A stretch of 64,000 nucleotides of DNA from Gymnopus androsaceus JB14 (taxonomy: Eukaryota > Basidiomycota > Agaricomycetes > Agaricales > Omphalotaceae): NCBI GenBank assembly GCA_009733575.1, contig ML769423.1, positions 124,001-188,000 on the forward strand. Reading direction: 5' to 3'. Of this stretch, positions 12,081-23,088 are shown piece after piece. The position numbers and the translations under genes were made by a program. The notes below the pieces were generated by a model. It saw nothing but the letters and a program-made list of their open reading frames with translations. It did not search any database and was not told the origin of the DNA. Every line of letters begins with the position of its first letter. The stretch's first letter is position 1.

Positions 12081-12823
12081 CTACCTGCCAGCTACATCCC
12101 CGGGAATTCTGGTAATGACATCCAACTTCCGTCTTTGCAGGAGAGGTGCCATCTTCCACGGTCCATGAACAGACCAGCTTTTTTTCAACTGCAGGTCGTA
12201 GAAAAGGATGGTAGCCTTACCATCTTCGACCACAAAGCCTGAGACGGCCGGAGATGGCCCTAAATACTCATCTGTAAAGAGGTACTATTAAATCCTCAAG
12301 GTTCCAACAGACGATATTAAGACGCACGTACGTAGTCTCATAGCAATGCCATCGGTGCTCACATAGTTGGATCCTGGCTGCTGATCGCTGAGAATGGTTT
12401 GTGAATAATGACGCCAAGTCAGCCAGAAAAGATTGTCCCCCCGCGCAAATGGGACCTGGATAATGAGATTGTGTGGCGAGATATGCGAGATAGTAGATGA
12501 GATACCTCAGTGATCCTTTCGGGATGGCTTATTGAGGTGGGACAGATCAACTTGCCTGCTCCTGCCGCGACAGCGTGCTGTAATGGATATCCCTCAAGAG
12601 GTGAAGCCTAGAGCAGGAAGACCGCATCCATTATTTCTGAATCAAAAGCTAAACACGAAAAACGCGTACTTGGTCTTGCATGGTTGACTGTTTTTCCTTT
12701 GCGTATTCCACGTGTTCCTTTGGAGCCGTTTCCGAATCATAGCTCCTGATTGAACAGGATATTAGACGGGTCCGAGCTCAGAGTAAATTGCTGGCAGTAC
12801 TTGTGATGGCGAGCATTGAACAT
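12081..12823 (-). CDS. Small spliced hypothetical protein
   Basis: The gene was assembled by eye from five short exons on the minus strand, starting at ATG 12823 (MFNARHHK) and ending at TAG 12083-12081. Each intron has GT...AG borders, and the first contains a CTAAT branch-like motif. Joining all exons gives one uninterrupted frame of about 165 residues, with features such as FARGDNLFWLTWRHY, GIAMRLHEYLGPSPAV and FYDLQLKKSWSVHGPW. It has no signal peptide and no membrane segment. The domain was not recognised. Support comes from coding continuity across four introns. Expression and exact borders are unproven. Confidence 0.55.
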
Positions 12824-12865
12824 GGTGGTGAAGAACAAGTCGAGTAAAGGCATCAATACCTTGGC

Positions 12866-12955
12866 GTCTAATTACAGACATTCACAGCTTCTTCTCTTCG
12901 TTCACTGCTAAACTCTACCTATTATACTTCCTCTCTCGAATATACACAGACGACG
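12866..12955 (+). promoter_or_regulatory. Leader region of the kinase-ARID gene
   Basis: A pyrimidine-rich block containing attcacagcttcttctc and attatacttcctctctcg lies upstream of the kinase-ARID gene. Related blocks occur upstream of the second copy (54400-54260, minus strand) and on their own at 40940-41040. This suggests a conserved leader or promoter element that travels with the family. Confidence 0.4.
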
Positions 12956-13096
12956 ATCCCTCATAGTATTTGATTTTACCTGGAGCCTGTCCAGAGAACC
13001 GAAGTCACATATTCCCTCTTTAGTTTCCACTGGAATATCGATATACTTAATCCCAGAAGCTGTGGAAGCTCTATCATCCGATTATCTTTATCCGAG

Positions 13097-16000
13097 ATGA
13101 CGGAGGGCTCAATCCAACAGGATATTCCTAGGGCGTCAGATCTATTCCGACAATGCTGAATGTCAACCAATCCCACTACTTACAGGTTGGACTTATTCTT
13201 CTCCGTTCTGTTCTCCAGTGAAAACTCTACCATCTATAGACCTATTGTCAATGAAGACTGTTGCAGATCTTCAACAGGCAATTATCAGACTGCATGAAGC
13301 TCGATCGGCACAGGGACAGCTCAAATGGGTCAAAGCAGAGGATACAACAGGAATCATTGGTGCTCGAAGTTATGGAGTATCTACAAGCGGTAAGTCTCGG
13401 TCTTATTCACCTTGCACGTACACTATACTATACCTACCTTGTTTATACAGGAATTAGACTCTACCACACATACCAAATCTAATAATTGCCATCCTTTCTT
13501 TGGTACTGCAGGGGTATATTATAAGAAATGCCTACGAACCCTTCGTCAATTATCAATAACATATAAGGTCCTTCCAACTTCGTTGGTTATTTGCAATGTT
13601 AAATCAGACGGAAGACCTGCAGTTGGCGGAGGCGGATTCTCAGTGAGTCCTTAGACTACAAAACAAATACGCCTGTTGATCATGAACTACAAGGACATCT
13701 ACCGTGGAACTATAGGGGAAGAAAGCGTATGTATCAAAGTTCTTCGACTCGCGATGGAACAAGATGAAGAAATTCGTGACAATATTCGCAAGGTGAGCCT
13801 TCAATTCGATATACACAATGCCTTCTGAGAACATAACTAGGAATTTTGCAAAGAAGCTCTCATATGGAGGCAACTAAAACATCCGAATATTCTTCCACTA
13901 TTGGGTGTTAATGCGGAACTTTTTTCACCTTCGTTTTGTCTTATTTCCCCGTGGATGGAAAATAAGGACATAATCACCTTTCTAAGAAAAAATCCAAGTC
14001 ACGATCGACAGAACGTGGTAGGTGCACATGCATCCGAGAATGTGCTATAATCTCAAAGATGATTGGTTCAGTTGTCTGAGGTTGCAGCAGGCTTGTGCTA
14101 TCTGCACTCCAGAGATCCACCGATTTTACACGGAGATATTCGAGGCGTAGGTATCTACTTTGACTCATCCTCGGAAGACTATTACCAATTATTGTTATAG
14201 GCAAACATCCTTGTCTCCAACAACTTCCATTGCTGTCTTGCAGACTTTGGATTAACTGTAATCGTTTCTGATTCCCGAACTTTCACTAATGCGACAACAA
14301 GCGCAATGACAAGAGGTACAACGCGTTGGATGGCGCCAGAGCTGATCAGCTCATCCGCCGACCCAGCCAAGATCAACACTTCCAGAGATATCTATGCCTT
14401 TGGATGCACTGTCCTTGAGGTAATTATAATGCGTTCTTATTTTTATAAGCTTGAAATCTTACAAATAAGCTTAGATCCTTACACTACAATTACCATTTCA
14501 CGATAAAAGAACGGACCCTGCAGTAATCCTTAGTTTAATACAGGGAGAACGACCAGCTCGACCTCAGAACGTTTGGTACCCGGATCCCATCTGGGATCTT
14601 ACAACTCAATGCTGGGCTCAGGAACCTACAGATCGTCCAAATGCTCAAGAAATTTTGCAAACCTTACATGGATCTGATGCATCATATGGTGATGCTGGTA
14701 GTACCGCACCACGAAGGGAGTATGAACCAGGGCCAGACTGGAGCCAGACTCCTACGTTCATTCAAGGCCTCCTTGACCTCCCGCCACCACCCAATCCAAC
14801 GATTCAAGTTCAAGGGCCCACAATTAACCTTACTGATTTAACGGAACAAACAGACCACTTTCGCATCACAACTCGGAACCAGGTGATGCAGAAGCACCAA
14901 ACTCAGACACAAACTGTGGTAGAACCTCTAGACATACAGCGATTTGGGGTCACATATAAGCATTGGTGCTTAACAAAGAACATCGTGCATGACCCACGGC
15001 TTCTTATCATCGATTCTAGACCAATTGATCTGTTCCAGTTGCACTGCTATGTCATACGTGAGGGAGGTATTCAGAACGTAAGTTTTCATAATTAAAGGAT
15101 TGCTAGACTCAAATTCTTGGGACATAGGTTACACGCAAGGAGTTGTGGCCTGTAATCGCATGGCGCTTGGGTATTGACCGTCTCCCTGGTGGAGCGAATG
15201 AACAGCCAAAATCTGGCCCAGGTGCTGCCTTGCATATTGAGCACGTCTACGAGAAATATCTCTCAGCTTTTGACACGGTTTACATGGCTTCCGTGACGGA
15301 CAGTCGACGAAAGGCACCCAGTAACCTGGGACCGGACGTCCCAGCACCTCCGTTAAATTCGAATATTATAGCGCCTCTAGATAAACTGCGATTCGAGACC
15401 TCGTATAAAGCAATGGTGCTTATCGAAGAACATCGTGCATGACCCATGGCTTCTTGCCATCGATTGTAGACCGATTGATCTGTTCCGCTTGCACTGCTGT
15501 GTCATGCTTGAAGGAGGTATTCAGAACGTCAGTTTTTGTTCTTTTTCAAGATTAAAGGATTGCTAGACTCAAGTGCTTTGGACATAGGTTACACGCAAGG
15601 AGTTGTGGCCTGTGATTGGTGGATACTTGGGTATGATTGATTTCCCTGGTACAGCGAACGAGCTGCCAAAATCTGGTCCGGCCGCTGCCGTACATATTCA
15701 GCACGTCTACAAGGAATATCTCTCTGCTTTCGACGCGGCTTACATGGCTTCCGTGCTGGACAGTCGCCGAAAGATGAGTCAACCTAAGGCGGCCTTATCC
15801 TTCCCCGAAATCGTGCGAGGTTTTAATCCCAGCCAGCTCTGGATGGTCTTCACTTGTGCAGACAAGACGGCGGCTGAGTTGAGGGCTCGGGGGATGTCTG
15901 AGAGTATGATTCGCTTCATTGAGAACCATCGTGCTAGTCTACAAGGTAAGGTCGTGGAACAAGAGAATTTCTGTAATGATCAACGCCGTTATATAGTCCT

Positions 16001-16997
16001 TGGTAAGCAATTCTAGTCTGTTTTTGTGGCCAAGAGACTTATTTATTCTTCATCAGTAATTGCGAAGATGCCTCCTGTTGAGGTCCCACCTGCAATCAGG
16101 GCAGAATACAGCAGCTTATTAGAGCTGGTTTTCCGACTCGCCAATTATCTCGACAACAGTTTGCCTGTCTTTAGTATCGTTTCCCAGGACGAGGAAAACA
16201 CGAAGAAGCTTTTGAGTGCTGTATGTCTTTTGTCTTTTTGTGTAATGACCTTTATCTTTATTAACAATTAGCGATAGATCGTTACTGTTCAATGCCAAAG
16301 GACTTTGTTAGCATCTCCTAATCCTATATTCATTGTTTCCTTTGAGACACTGCAGAAATATCATAATCAGCTCCAGAACGCACGTCGCCAGATCTACAGT
16401 GTCAATCAGACTACCATCGAAGGAGAGCATCCCTCAGGGCCTCCCGGAGATAAACAACCTGATGGTCATATACCTCCTGGGCCATCGCATGTACTGCATT
16501 CATTTCCTCCTTCCCAACCTCTGAAACCACCTCTGTTGAATAATACTAATCATAAAGGCGTCGTTTCTACTCCTAAATATTTTGCCGAAATATCTCCGTC
16601 GTCCTGGAACACCGCTGGCGTCAAGCGATCACGAGAGGAAGAGCTTGGGCCTTCTGCTGGGTCGAGCTCTAATCTTGTGCCACCGGTTGTAAACAAACCC
16701 TCACCTCCCAAGCGGAGAAGGACCGGGAACTGGGAAGTACCTATTGGCCAATCGTTGCAGAAGAACCAAGCGGTGGAAAATATTAAAAGATATATTGAAT
16801 CTGCAGGACCATCTACGTTCGTAGACCCAGTCATGAGCACTACGTTCCCGCTGGTCGAGAGAAGCGACAAGAATGTACCTGTACTCGATGCGTGGCGCAG
16901 CATTACGCGGGATCCTCGATACAAGGTGCTAAACTTTTTCATCAGTAAATCGGGGGGTTGTCGACATTCAATGGTGAACTCGCCCATTCTAATGTAA
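13097..16997 (+). CDS. TKL-like protein kinase fused to ARID/SWI1-like region (copy 1)
   Basis: The 5' exons give a helical linker. The kinase lobe follows, with glycine loop VGGGGFSDIYRG, lysine in VCIKVLRL, catalytic loop LHGDIRGANIL (HRD arginine replaced by glycine, aspartate kept), ADFG and WMAPEL. A proline-rich linker leads into ARID-like sequence: PIDLFQLHCYVIREGG, then KELWPVIGGYLG and KSGPAAAVHIQHVYKEYL. The tail resembles the part of SWI1 after its ARID (GFNPSQL, then EVPPAIRAEYSSLLE) and has basic patches such as PPKRRRTG that could target the nucleus. Introns are about 50 nt. Relative to copy 2 the N-terminal exons carry small indels that shift the frame before the kinase, so the start used is uncertain. 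The ARID part is tandemly duplicated. Kinase activity and DNA binding are inferred from motifs. Confidence 0.65.
14925..15772 (+). repeat. Tandem duplication of the ARID segment inside copy 1
   Basis: Unit 1 (about 14925-15312) and unit 2 (about 15374-15772) align along their length, including the internal intron that ends in ggacatag followed by gttacacgcaaggag. Unit 2 has an extra base near 15410 that breaks its first half, while its second half is intact. Splicing from the end of the first exon of unit 1 (15078) to the second half of unit 2 (15589) would restore one whole ARID. That splice is inferred only. Confidence 0.65.
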
Positions 16998-17747
16998 CTA
17001 GGTGCCATCAATGCAATACTGATAAAATATTACAGCTTGGATTCTGATTGATAGTGACTGATTACTTTAGCCAGTCAGGAGCTTTGTGATGGTAGAATAT
17101 TGCCATCCGTCACTTTTATTTCAGCAGATTGCCATCAAGTACATATATTTCAGTGCATGGCAAGCATTGATAATGATTACAGCGTAAGGTATTAGATTAT
17201 GATGTATGGTGATGTCTAACCTGGAGTCGAGAAAACCGCTTGCCCAGATGATTATGGGACCATTTTTTTCGGTTTTTTTTTCTCGGTTTAATGGGGCAAA
17301 TGAGAGTAAAGTGTGGAAAATGAAATGCATTGCAAATCTATATAATACATGGGCAAGTTACAGAAAGACTACAGTACACCTGAAGAACATGAGACTCCGA
17401 GACAATTGAGATAATTATGATGTCGAGAAGAAAAAGGGAGATTGGTGAAGGAAGGATTGAAGGAGGAAGGATTGAAGGAGAGAGATGACAGGGAATGCTG
17501 AGAAAAAGGCATGTTGAGGCGCATAGAGATCCAATTTGAATATTTGGATTGAGAGTTGATTGAGAGGCTTCGACCCGCAGGCTTGAAGACTTTGAAGACT
17601 GGAGGGTTGCAGAGAGAAAAGCTTGAAGTTGAAGAACTGAAGGAAATATCGTAACTTGGAGGAATAGTGGGCGTGAAGGGAAGGAATGATGGGGGGAAAA
17701 GAAAGAGAAGTTGAATGACTGAACGCCGTGCAGGGTTAAATATGCCT
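16998..17747. other. Intergenic region with purine-rich stretch, no gene seen
   Basis: This is 3' sequence of the kinase-ARID gene followed by purine-rich DNA (gaaggattgaaggagg repeated, 17445-17480). No exon could be supported on either strand. Confidence 0.45.
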
Positions 17748-18034
17748 CACGGCTAGTGCATCAGATAATTTCGAGCGAAATTTATGTCGATATTATTTTT
17801 GAAATCAATCGTCTTTTTCAGTATGAATCGCGGTCGAAAAAGACTGATGATTTCACCCGAAAAAGGTATCGCAATTCATTGTCTTTTTCAATCCGAATTT
17901 CACCCGTAATCTCTATTGTTTTTCATGTGAAAAAGATAACGAAATATCTTATCTTTTTCGATCGAAATTTCTTTTAAATTTCGCTCAGGAAATGTAATGC
18001 CCAGTTCCTGCCGGGAACTGGGCAGGATGGTCAT
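17748..18034 (+). repeat. Inverted repeat arm 1, itself palindromic
   Basis: This arm of about 287 bp reappears inverted at 20010-20307. It contains its own inverted ends, GAGCGAAATTTA near 17775 and its complement near 17975, and closes with a hairpin built from gcccagttcc and ggaactgggc. It looks like a miniature inverted-repeat element. The two facing copies bracket the cyclin gene. Confidence 0.65.
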
Positions 18035-18370
18035 GTGATTACATGCTCTTATTTTCCGCCTCCAACCTCCTCTTGGTTATCGTAAGCAAGTGAGAAGCAA
18101 CGAAATAAAATGCAAGAACGAGAGTAATTTTTTGGTGTCACAAGGCTAGCCACGACGCGGCCCACGAGTAGCAGAATTTGCCTGGGCTCATAACAAGGTG
18201 ATCCAATGCGAAGCAGGCCACGAGGCTAAATCTGCGCGGTGGAACAGACGCTGAATATTCAGCGATAACACTAAATTTGCTGTCTTTCGCGGACTCACTG
18301 GACTCACTTCACTTGCAGTAATGCATAAAATCCTTAATCTGCCGTCCTCAAATTCAAGCACTCCACTAGC
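18035..18370 (+). promoter_or_regulatory. Upstream region of the cyclin gene
   Basis: The stretch between the inverted repeat arm and the cyclin start holds no other exon. It presumably contains the cyclin promoter. No specific site was recognised. Confidence 0.3.
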
Positions 18371-19195
18371 ATGCTCCCACCCAGCTCCTCCGAGTCATTG
18401 TCATCGTTCATGCTTTTCACTGAGCCTTCTCCTGTTCACCCTGCAAGCCTCGTCGATCCTTCATTGCATTCCCCAGTACTCCTCCAGCTTGTTGGCACCA
18501 AAATTTCGAGACAGCTTGTCGGTCAGTCATCATCTACTAGTACTCCTAGTACTTATCATTTACTCAAAAATCCTGACCCTTTCACTCTAGATTATGTTGT
18601 ACAGTGTGTCGTAGGCGGGTCTTCCTCATGTCAACCAGAATTGGTTAAATTTGCAAATTTTGTTGCAAATGTTCTAACTTGGGCTCAAGTGACGACTCCC
18701 GTTGTCCTCGTGTCACTTGTATACATTGTTAGAGCAAAGCCTCATCTTCACATCAGAGCTCTGGAGGAGGAGGCTTCAGAGCACACTTTAGACCGAGCTT
18801 TCCTCGGCGCATTGATTATCGCGTCAAAGGCATGTGTTTGCTCACTGTTCATAAATTCTGAAATTGACTTGACCCTTCTCTAATAGTACCTCAACAATTG
18901 TACACTCGATAACGTACACTGGGCAATGTGCACCGGCGTTTTTGGTAACAAAGATGTTGAGTTTATCGAGCGAGAATTTCTCAATATTTTAGATTGGGAA
19001 TTGAGCAGGAAGTGCGTACCTCAAGGTAGGGCTGACCAAAGAGACGAGCAGAGTCGCTCAAGTGTTGCGACTGATGAACCTGGCGCAGATAATAAGCCTC
19101 ACTATATTGAGTATGTTAGAGTGGATATTGACAAGCAGTTGAGTCTAATATTTATAGTTGAGTCTATATTCGAGCAAACAAAAAAGTTAGAATAA
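18371..19195 (+). CDS. Cyclin-box protein, PCL/PHO80-like
   Basis: Exon 1 runs from ATG 18371 and encodes a serine/proline-rich start, then a cyclin box: VKFANFVANVLTWAQ, VLVSLVYIVRAKPHL and FLGALIIASK. Exon 2 resumes at about 18892 with YLNNCTLDNVHWA and EREFLNILDWELS, which completes the classic SK-Y-L-N signature and the helix before the core ends. The intron between them (about 18835-18891) needs a GC donor. Length is about 255 residues, typical for fungal cyclins of the PCL type that activate a Pho85-like kinase. The polar C-terminus is not conserved to my eye. The gene lies between two facing inverted repeats. The partner kinase is inferred from the family. Confidence 0.75.
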
Positions 19196-19296
19196 GTACG
19201 TGAATTAAATCTGACCTGCAACATTTAGAATAATCTCGGAGCCACCAACGATGCTATAAGGCAGGTAGAGAACTTCTTGCTACAATAAGGATGATA

Positions 19297-19465
19297 CATC
19301 AGCAAAACCTGGGTGAACTATGGATTGCTATGGATTGCTATGAGTTGCTATGAGTTGCTCTACAGCACTGTACAGAAGCTCCAATACAATCCATAGCAGT
19401 CATAGAACTGTCCAGTTCTGGACAGATGGGGACCTTGCTATGGGACCACCCAGGTTTTGCTGATG
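19297..19465. mobile_element. 169 bp MITE of the CATCAGC family, TSD TA
   Basis: This is the cleanest short copy of the family. The ends CATCAGCAAAACCTGGGTG are perfectly inverted over 19 bp, and TA flanks both sides (19295-19296 and 19466-19467). The interior is made of ctatggattg- and ctatgagttg-like words. It has no coding capacity. Confidence 0.75.
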
Positions 19466-19526
19466 TACATATTAAGCTCAACGATTATACAGAAGACAGG
19501 GTAGTGCTGCATATCTCAGTTTTCAA

Positions 19527-19995
19527 TCAAATCGGTGCATACTGCCCTCTCGAAGCTACATCCCCCACGCCATGGCTTGACTCCATATAGACAGCAGAGG
19601 GAGCTATCTGTGAGCGTCGCCGGCGCCTGATGAAGAACAGTATTGCTACAGCCAGCAAACCCATGTTGACAAAGAGATACTAGATTGTAAACCACCGTCG
19701 TACAGAGACAAGGATTCTGATCTTCCGTGATAACATGTATCCCGAGGCCGAGCTGAGTTCAGAAAAGTAAGCCGCGTAAAATGTAGTGAATCAACGTTTC
19801 TCTGAATGCTGAAAGACAGCTTACATCCATTTGAGGTGGTGCAAGTGCCACTGCCAAACTGAATTGAGGTACTTACTCTGCTATCTCGCAAGGACTCTGA
19901 TCGAGAGAATTACTGGACTGGAAAGAAGAAGGTAAGGATCAGAATGAGATTATTAGATGTACGGCGGTTTGAACAAACGAGCACGGTAAGAGGAG
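19527..19995 (-). pseudogene. Relic of a secreted or membrane cysteine-containing fungal protein
   Basis: Minus-strand exon pieces carry SSNSLDQSPCEIA and PCLCTTVVYNLVS, two hallmarks of a large agaricomycete family of serine-rich single-pass proteins. In another frame the C-terminal end appears: MGLLAVAILFFIRRRRRSQ, a membrane helix with a basic stop-transfer patch, then a short tail ending in GQYAPI. The middle of the protein is missing, so the helix directly abuts the CLC segment in the wrong frame. The signal-peptide exon is absent because the inverted repeat arm begins at 20010. This is a truncated, internally deleted relic. The function of the family is not known to me. Confidence 0.5.
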
Positions 19996-20009
19996 GTTGG
20001 AGGTGGAAA

Positions 20010-20307
20010 ATGACCATCCTGCCCAGTTCCTGCCCAGTTCCCGGCAGGAACTGGGCATTACGTTTCCTGAGCGAAATTTAAAAGAAATTTCGATCGCAAA
20101 AGATAAGATATTTCATTATCTTTTTCACATGAAAAACAATAGACATTACGGGCGAAATTCGGATTGAAAAAGACAATGAATTGCGATACCTTTTTCGGGT
20201 GAAACCATCAGTCTTTTTCGACCGCGATTCATACTGAAAAAGACGATTAATTTCAAAAATAATATCGACATAAATTTCGCTCGAAATTATTTGATGCACT
20301 AGCCGTG
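20010..20307 (-). repeat. Inverted repeat arm 2
   Basis: This is the reverse complement of 17748-18034, about 298 bp, with one extra partial copy of the gcccagttcctg hairpin. With arm 1 it could fold into a stem closing a loop of about 2 kb. It truncates the 5' end of the minus-strand relic at 19527-19995. Confidence 0.65.
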
Positions 20308-21379
20308 CCTACAGCGTCAGGTGACCGTTCATGCGCTGGTGTCAACGAAAACTTATTTCGGGAAGTGAACCTGGGTCCGCAGGAACTGAATGGACGTAGG
20401 TTCCTGAGCCAGTGCCTTGGTGAAACGTTCACGCTGGCTGAGCCTAACCTCGGGCCCGGCTTGATGTTCTCGCCCTTAAGCACTCCTCAGGCTGGTCATT
20501 GAGTGAAGTCGCAGGCGTCAAATTGGGTTGGTCAAACAGAAGATCTACAGGACTCGGACTTGGAGATCCGGAACACCTGCCACACTAAGACCTCTCATAT
20601 TTAAATTATTGCTCGTTGGCACTGAACTTCAAAGAATTGGAAAAGATCGCCATAGTGAGAGAAGCTTTCGAAGAAAATACCAAAGATGGCCATAAAAACG
20701 GAATATGGGCAGAGAACAAAAATGCATTGCAATCGAATCATAATGCTCTAGACATATTTCCTCACAGTTAGAATATATGACATTGCCACTAAGATATGGG
20801 AAGGTGCTGGCCATCACAATGCAATATGAGGTCGAGATGGCAATACGCTGCAATGCAGTCTAAACATTTCGTCAAGGATGGGAATGGATAATATTCAATT
20901 GCGATTAGATTAGATGATTCTTCGTATTGCCCTTTCACGCCATCCGTCAGCATACTTTCCCCGATTTACTGATGTTGTAATTGACTCTCGTTCATTGTAG
21001 GGCTTACACTTCTTGCAGGAATGTGATATCGCGAATCTGTGTTCCGAGTTTGCAAGCAGAGCCTGTTCCGATGGCTCCAAGGTAGTTTTAGAGCCATCGG
21101 GAATATCTAGTCTGATGGAAACCCTTACCTCCAAAACTTAAAGCGCCTTGCGTGAAGGTCTGCCATTAATATGTGGTTAACGCTGCGTATTATTATCCAG
21201 TGGAGGCCTTTTGTTCTCTTACTTATCCTCTGTTGTTCTCTACTACATATGATATCAATAACTTTTCATTGAGGCTACACAGAATTCTATCTTATAGGTG
21301 TATAATATCTTCGTTCGGGAACAGGGAAAGGTCGAAGAACTCGGTAAGATCGTGAGGAAGCAGATAGGTCGACGAATCC
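20308..21379. other. Region without a supportable gene
   Basis: Open frames here are short, lack recognisable domains and do not connect through splice sites. Nothing specific was seen. Confidence 0.4.
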
Positions 21380-21860
21380 ATCGAGCCACCTACTTCACTC
21401 AAACCCAGGTGTTTGAAGCATTAGAGCCGGGTACACTGCTGAGAATCTGCTAGAGGGTATCAGATATCTGACAACAACGATTTTTGCTCTTCGCTCCCAG
21501 CCATCTTATTTTCCAAAGATTTATCGATAGGTTCCTTCCAGCTCTAAATCCTTCTCCGCTCAGGAGGTGAGTGTATGTTTACAACTGGTGGCCTAATACT
21601 AGATGCTGGCTGAGCAGAAGGCCCAGGAGTAGGAAAAGAAGGTCTCGTGGTCGTTTGACGTCGGTAGGATAATTAGGAGTAGAAACGATGCCTCTATGAT
21701 TATTATTCAACAGAGGTGGTTTCAGAGCTTGGGAGGAGATAAATTCAGTAAATGCGGTGGTCCAAGAGGTGTATGACCATGAGGGTGTCAATCTGTGGGA
21801 GGCCCTGGAGATGGTTTCCTCTGAGGATCGGATAGTTTGAACTACACCGTGAATCCGGCT
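21380..21860 (-). pseudogene. 3' fragment of a third kinase-ARID copy
   Basis: Read on the minus strand it matches the tail of copy 1: LKPPLLNNNHRGIVSTPNY here against LKPPLLNNTNHKGVVSTPKY at about 16535. The order of the SWI1-like tail segments is also the same. It ends with sequence resembling the 3' end of copy 2 (ttgagtgaagtaggtgg). No kinase or ARID part is present. It is a degenerate fragment with several stops. Confidence 0.6.
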
Positions 21861-23088
21861 TCCCGCGTTCGTGAGAATTTGGCGGTTTGAACACAAGTAG
21901 CTGAATCTGAGTGACTTCAGGACCGATCGTACGGTACAAGGCCCTCCCTCTCACTCCGTTCGAGAGTCGGGGATGTGAAATCCAAGGAAACCCTCGTCTA
22001 ATATCCCACATAATTCGGTCTCTGAAACTACTAGGGTTCTTCAAGTCGGGCGATTTGGAAAAGCGGAAGCTTTCTTTTCACACTTCCATGTCCATAATGT
22101 CAAGGATCTATCGATAACGGTCATAACGGTCATGTCGGCTGAGACACCCTGTCTACGGTGCTAAAGATGGCATTGACCAACATGCTGAAAGCATCGGCAG
22201 TGGCTCCGAGGATCTCACTCGATCTGTTTGTGATTGCTAATTTTGCATCTCTTTTGAGCCACGCATGCCACTTCTTTGAAGCCTCTAAAGCTTAGAGATG
22301 AGTATACGAGGCTTCAGGCATTGGAATGCAGATATTTCTCTTATTGTCTCCGCTTCTCGGTTTATATAACTTGATCGATTGGCAATGAAACTCGGCTTTG
22401 ATTCGCTCAATCTGCCAGAAAGTACCGATACCCTCCCTCATACTGCACCTCCCGAATTAAATCCTTCAAAGTTCCTAACCCACCTCCATCATTGCACTGT
22501 TGCAATTTGAAGCGGATGCTTCTTCTCCTTCCCATAATTCATAATTCATCTTTCCGTACTTCAGTTTAACCATCGAAGAAGATTAGATCTACATCCACGA
22601 AGGCATGTATCTATTCTGATTCCTACCTTTCTACCTCTATGTCTATGGGATGCTATATCCAAACCCCTCGTCGGCTACATCCTGGGCACACTCAATGCCT
22701 AAAATCACAAAACTCAAGATTATTGAGGTTTAAGGTATCTATTGTAAGTCTACAAAATTTCAAGCCCATTAATGTTGACATTTTGTGTGCATTTGTACCT
22801 CGTCCGCACTACGAGCAGTTTAATTTAATTCACATAGATTCGGTGTGTATTATCTATCCTTGCATGTCCGTACTGTCCGTACTCAATCCGTACTCAATAT
22901 CAATATACCTCCGAAGACGAATTACAGGCGCCGTGTACATTGCGAAGGCCCTCGCCGTTCCCTCATTGGGACCATCCGGCCGGTTTTCCTCTCCTCTATC
23001 ATAATACATTTGGCCCTTGAAAGATGTTCACATGTACCAGCCGTTGACCAAACGTCGTCTCTGATGCTCATCTGACATCTACACCGTG
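21861..23088. other. Upstream region of the caspase-like gene, no other gene seen
   Basis: An open frame at 22639-23004 has no recognisable features. The remainder shows no splice-supported exons. The promoter of the caspase-like gene probably lies in the last few hundred bases. Confidence 0.35.

Noticed and set aside
13330..13395. An apparent kinase glycine loop, GIIGA(G/R)SYGV, upstream of the kinase in both copies
   Set aside because: It is in the frame that does not join the next exon. The real loop is VGGGGFSDIYRG further on, directly before the invariant lysine.
22639..23004. 121-residue open frame upstream of the caspase-like gene
   Set aside because: Composition and lack of any motif or homologous copy give no support for coding.
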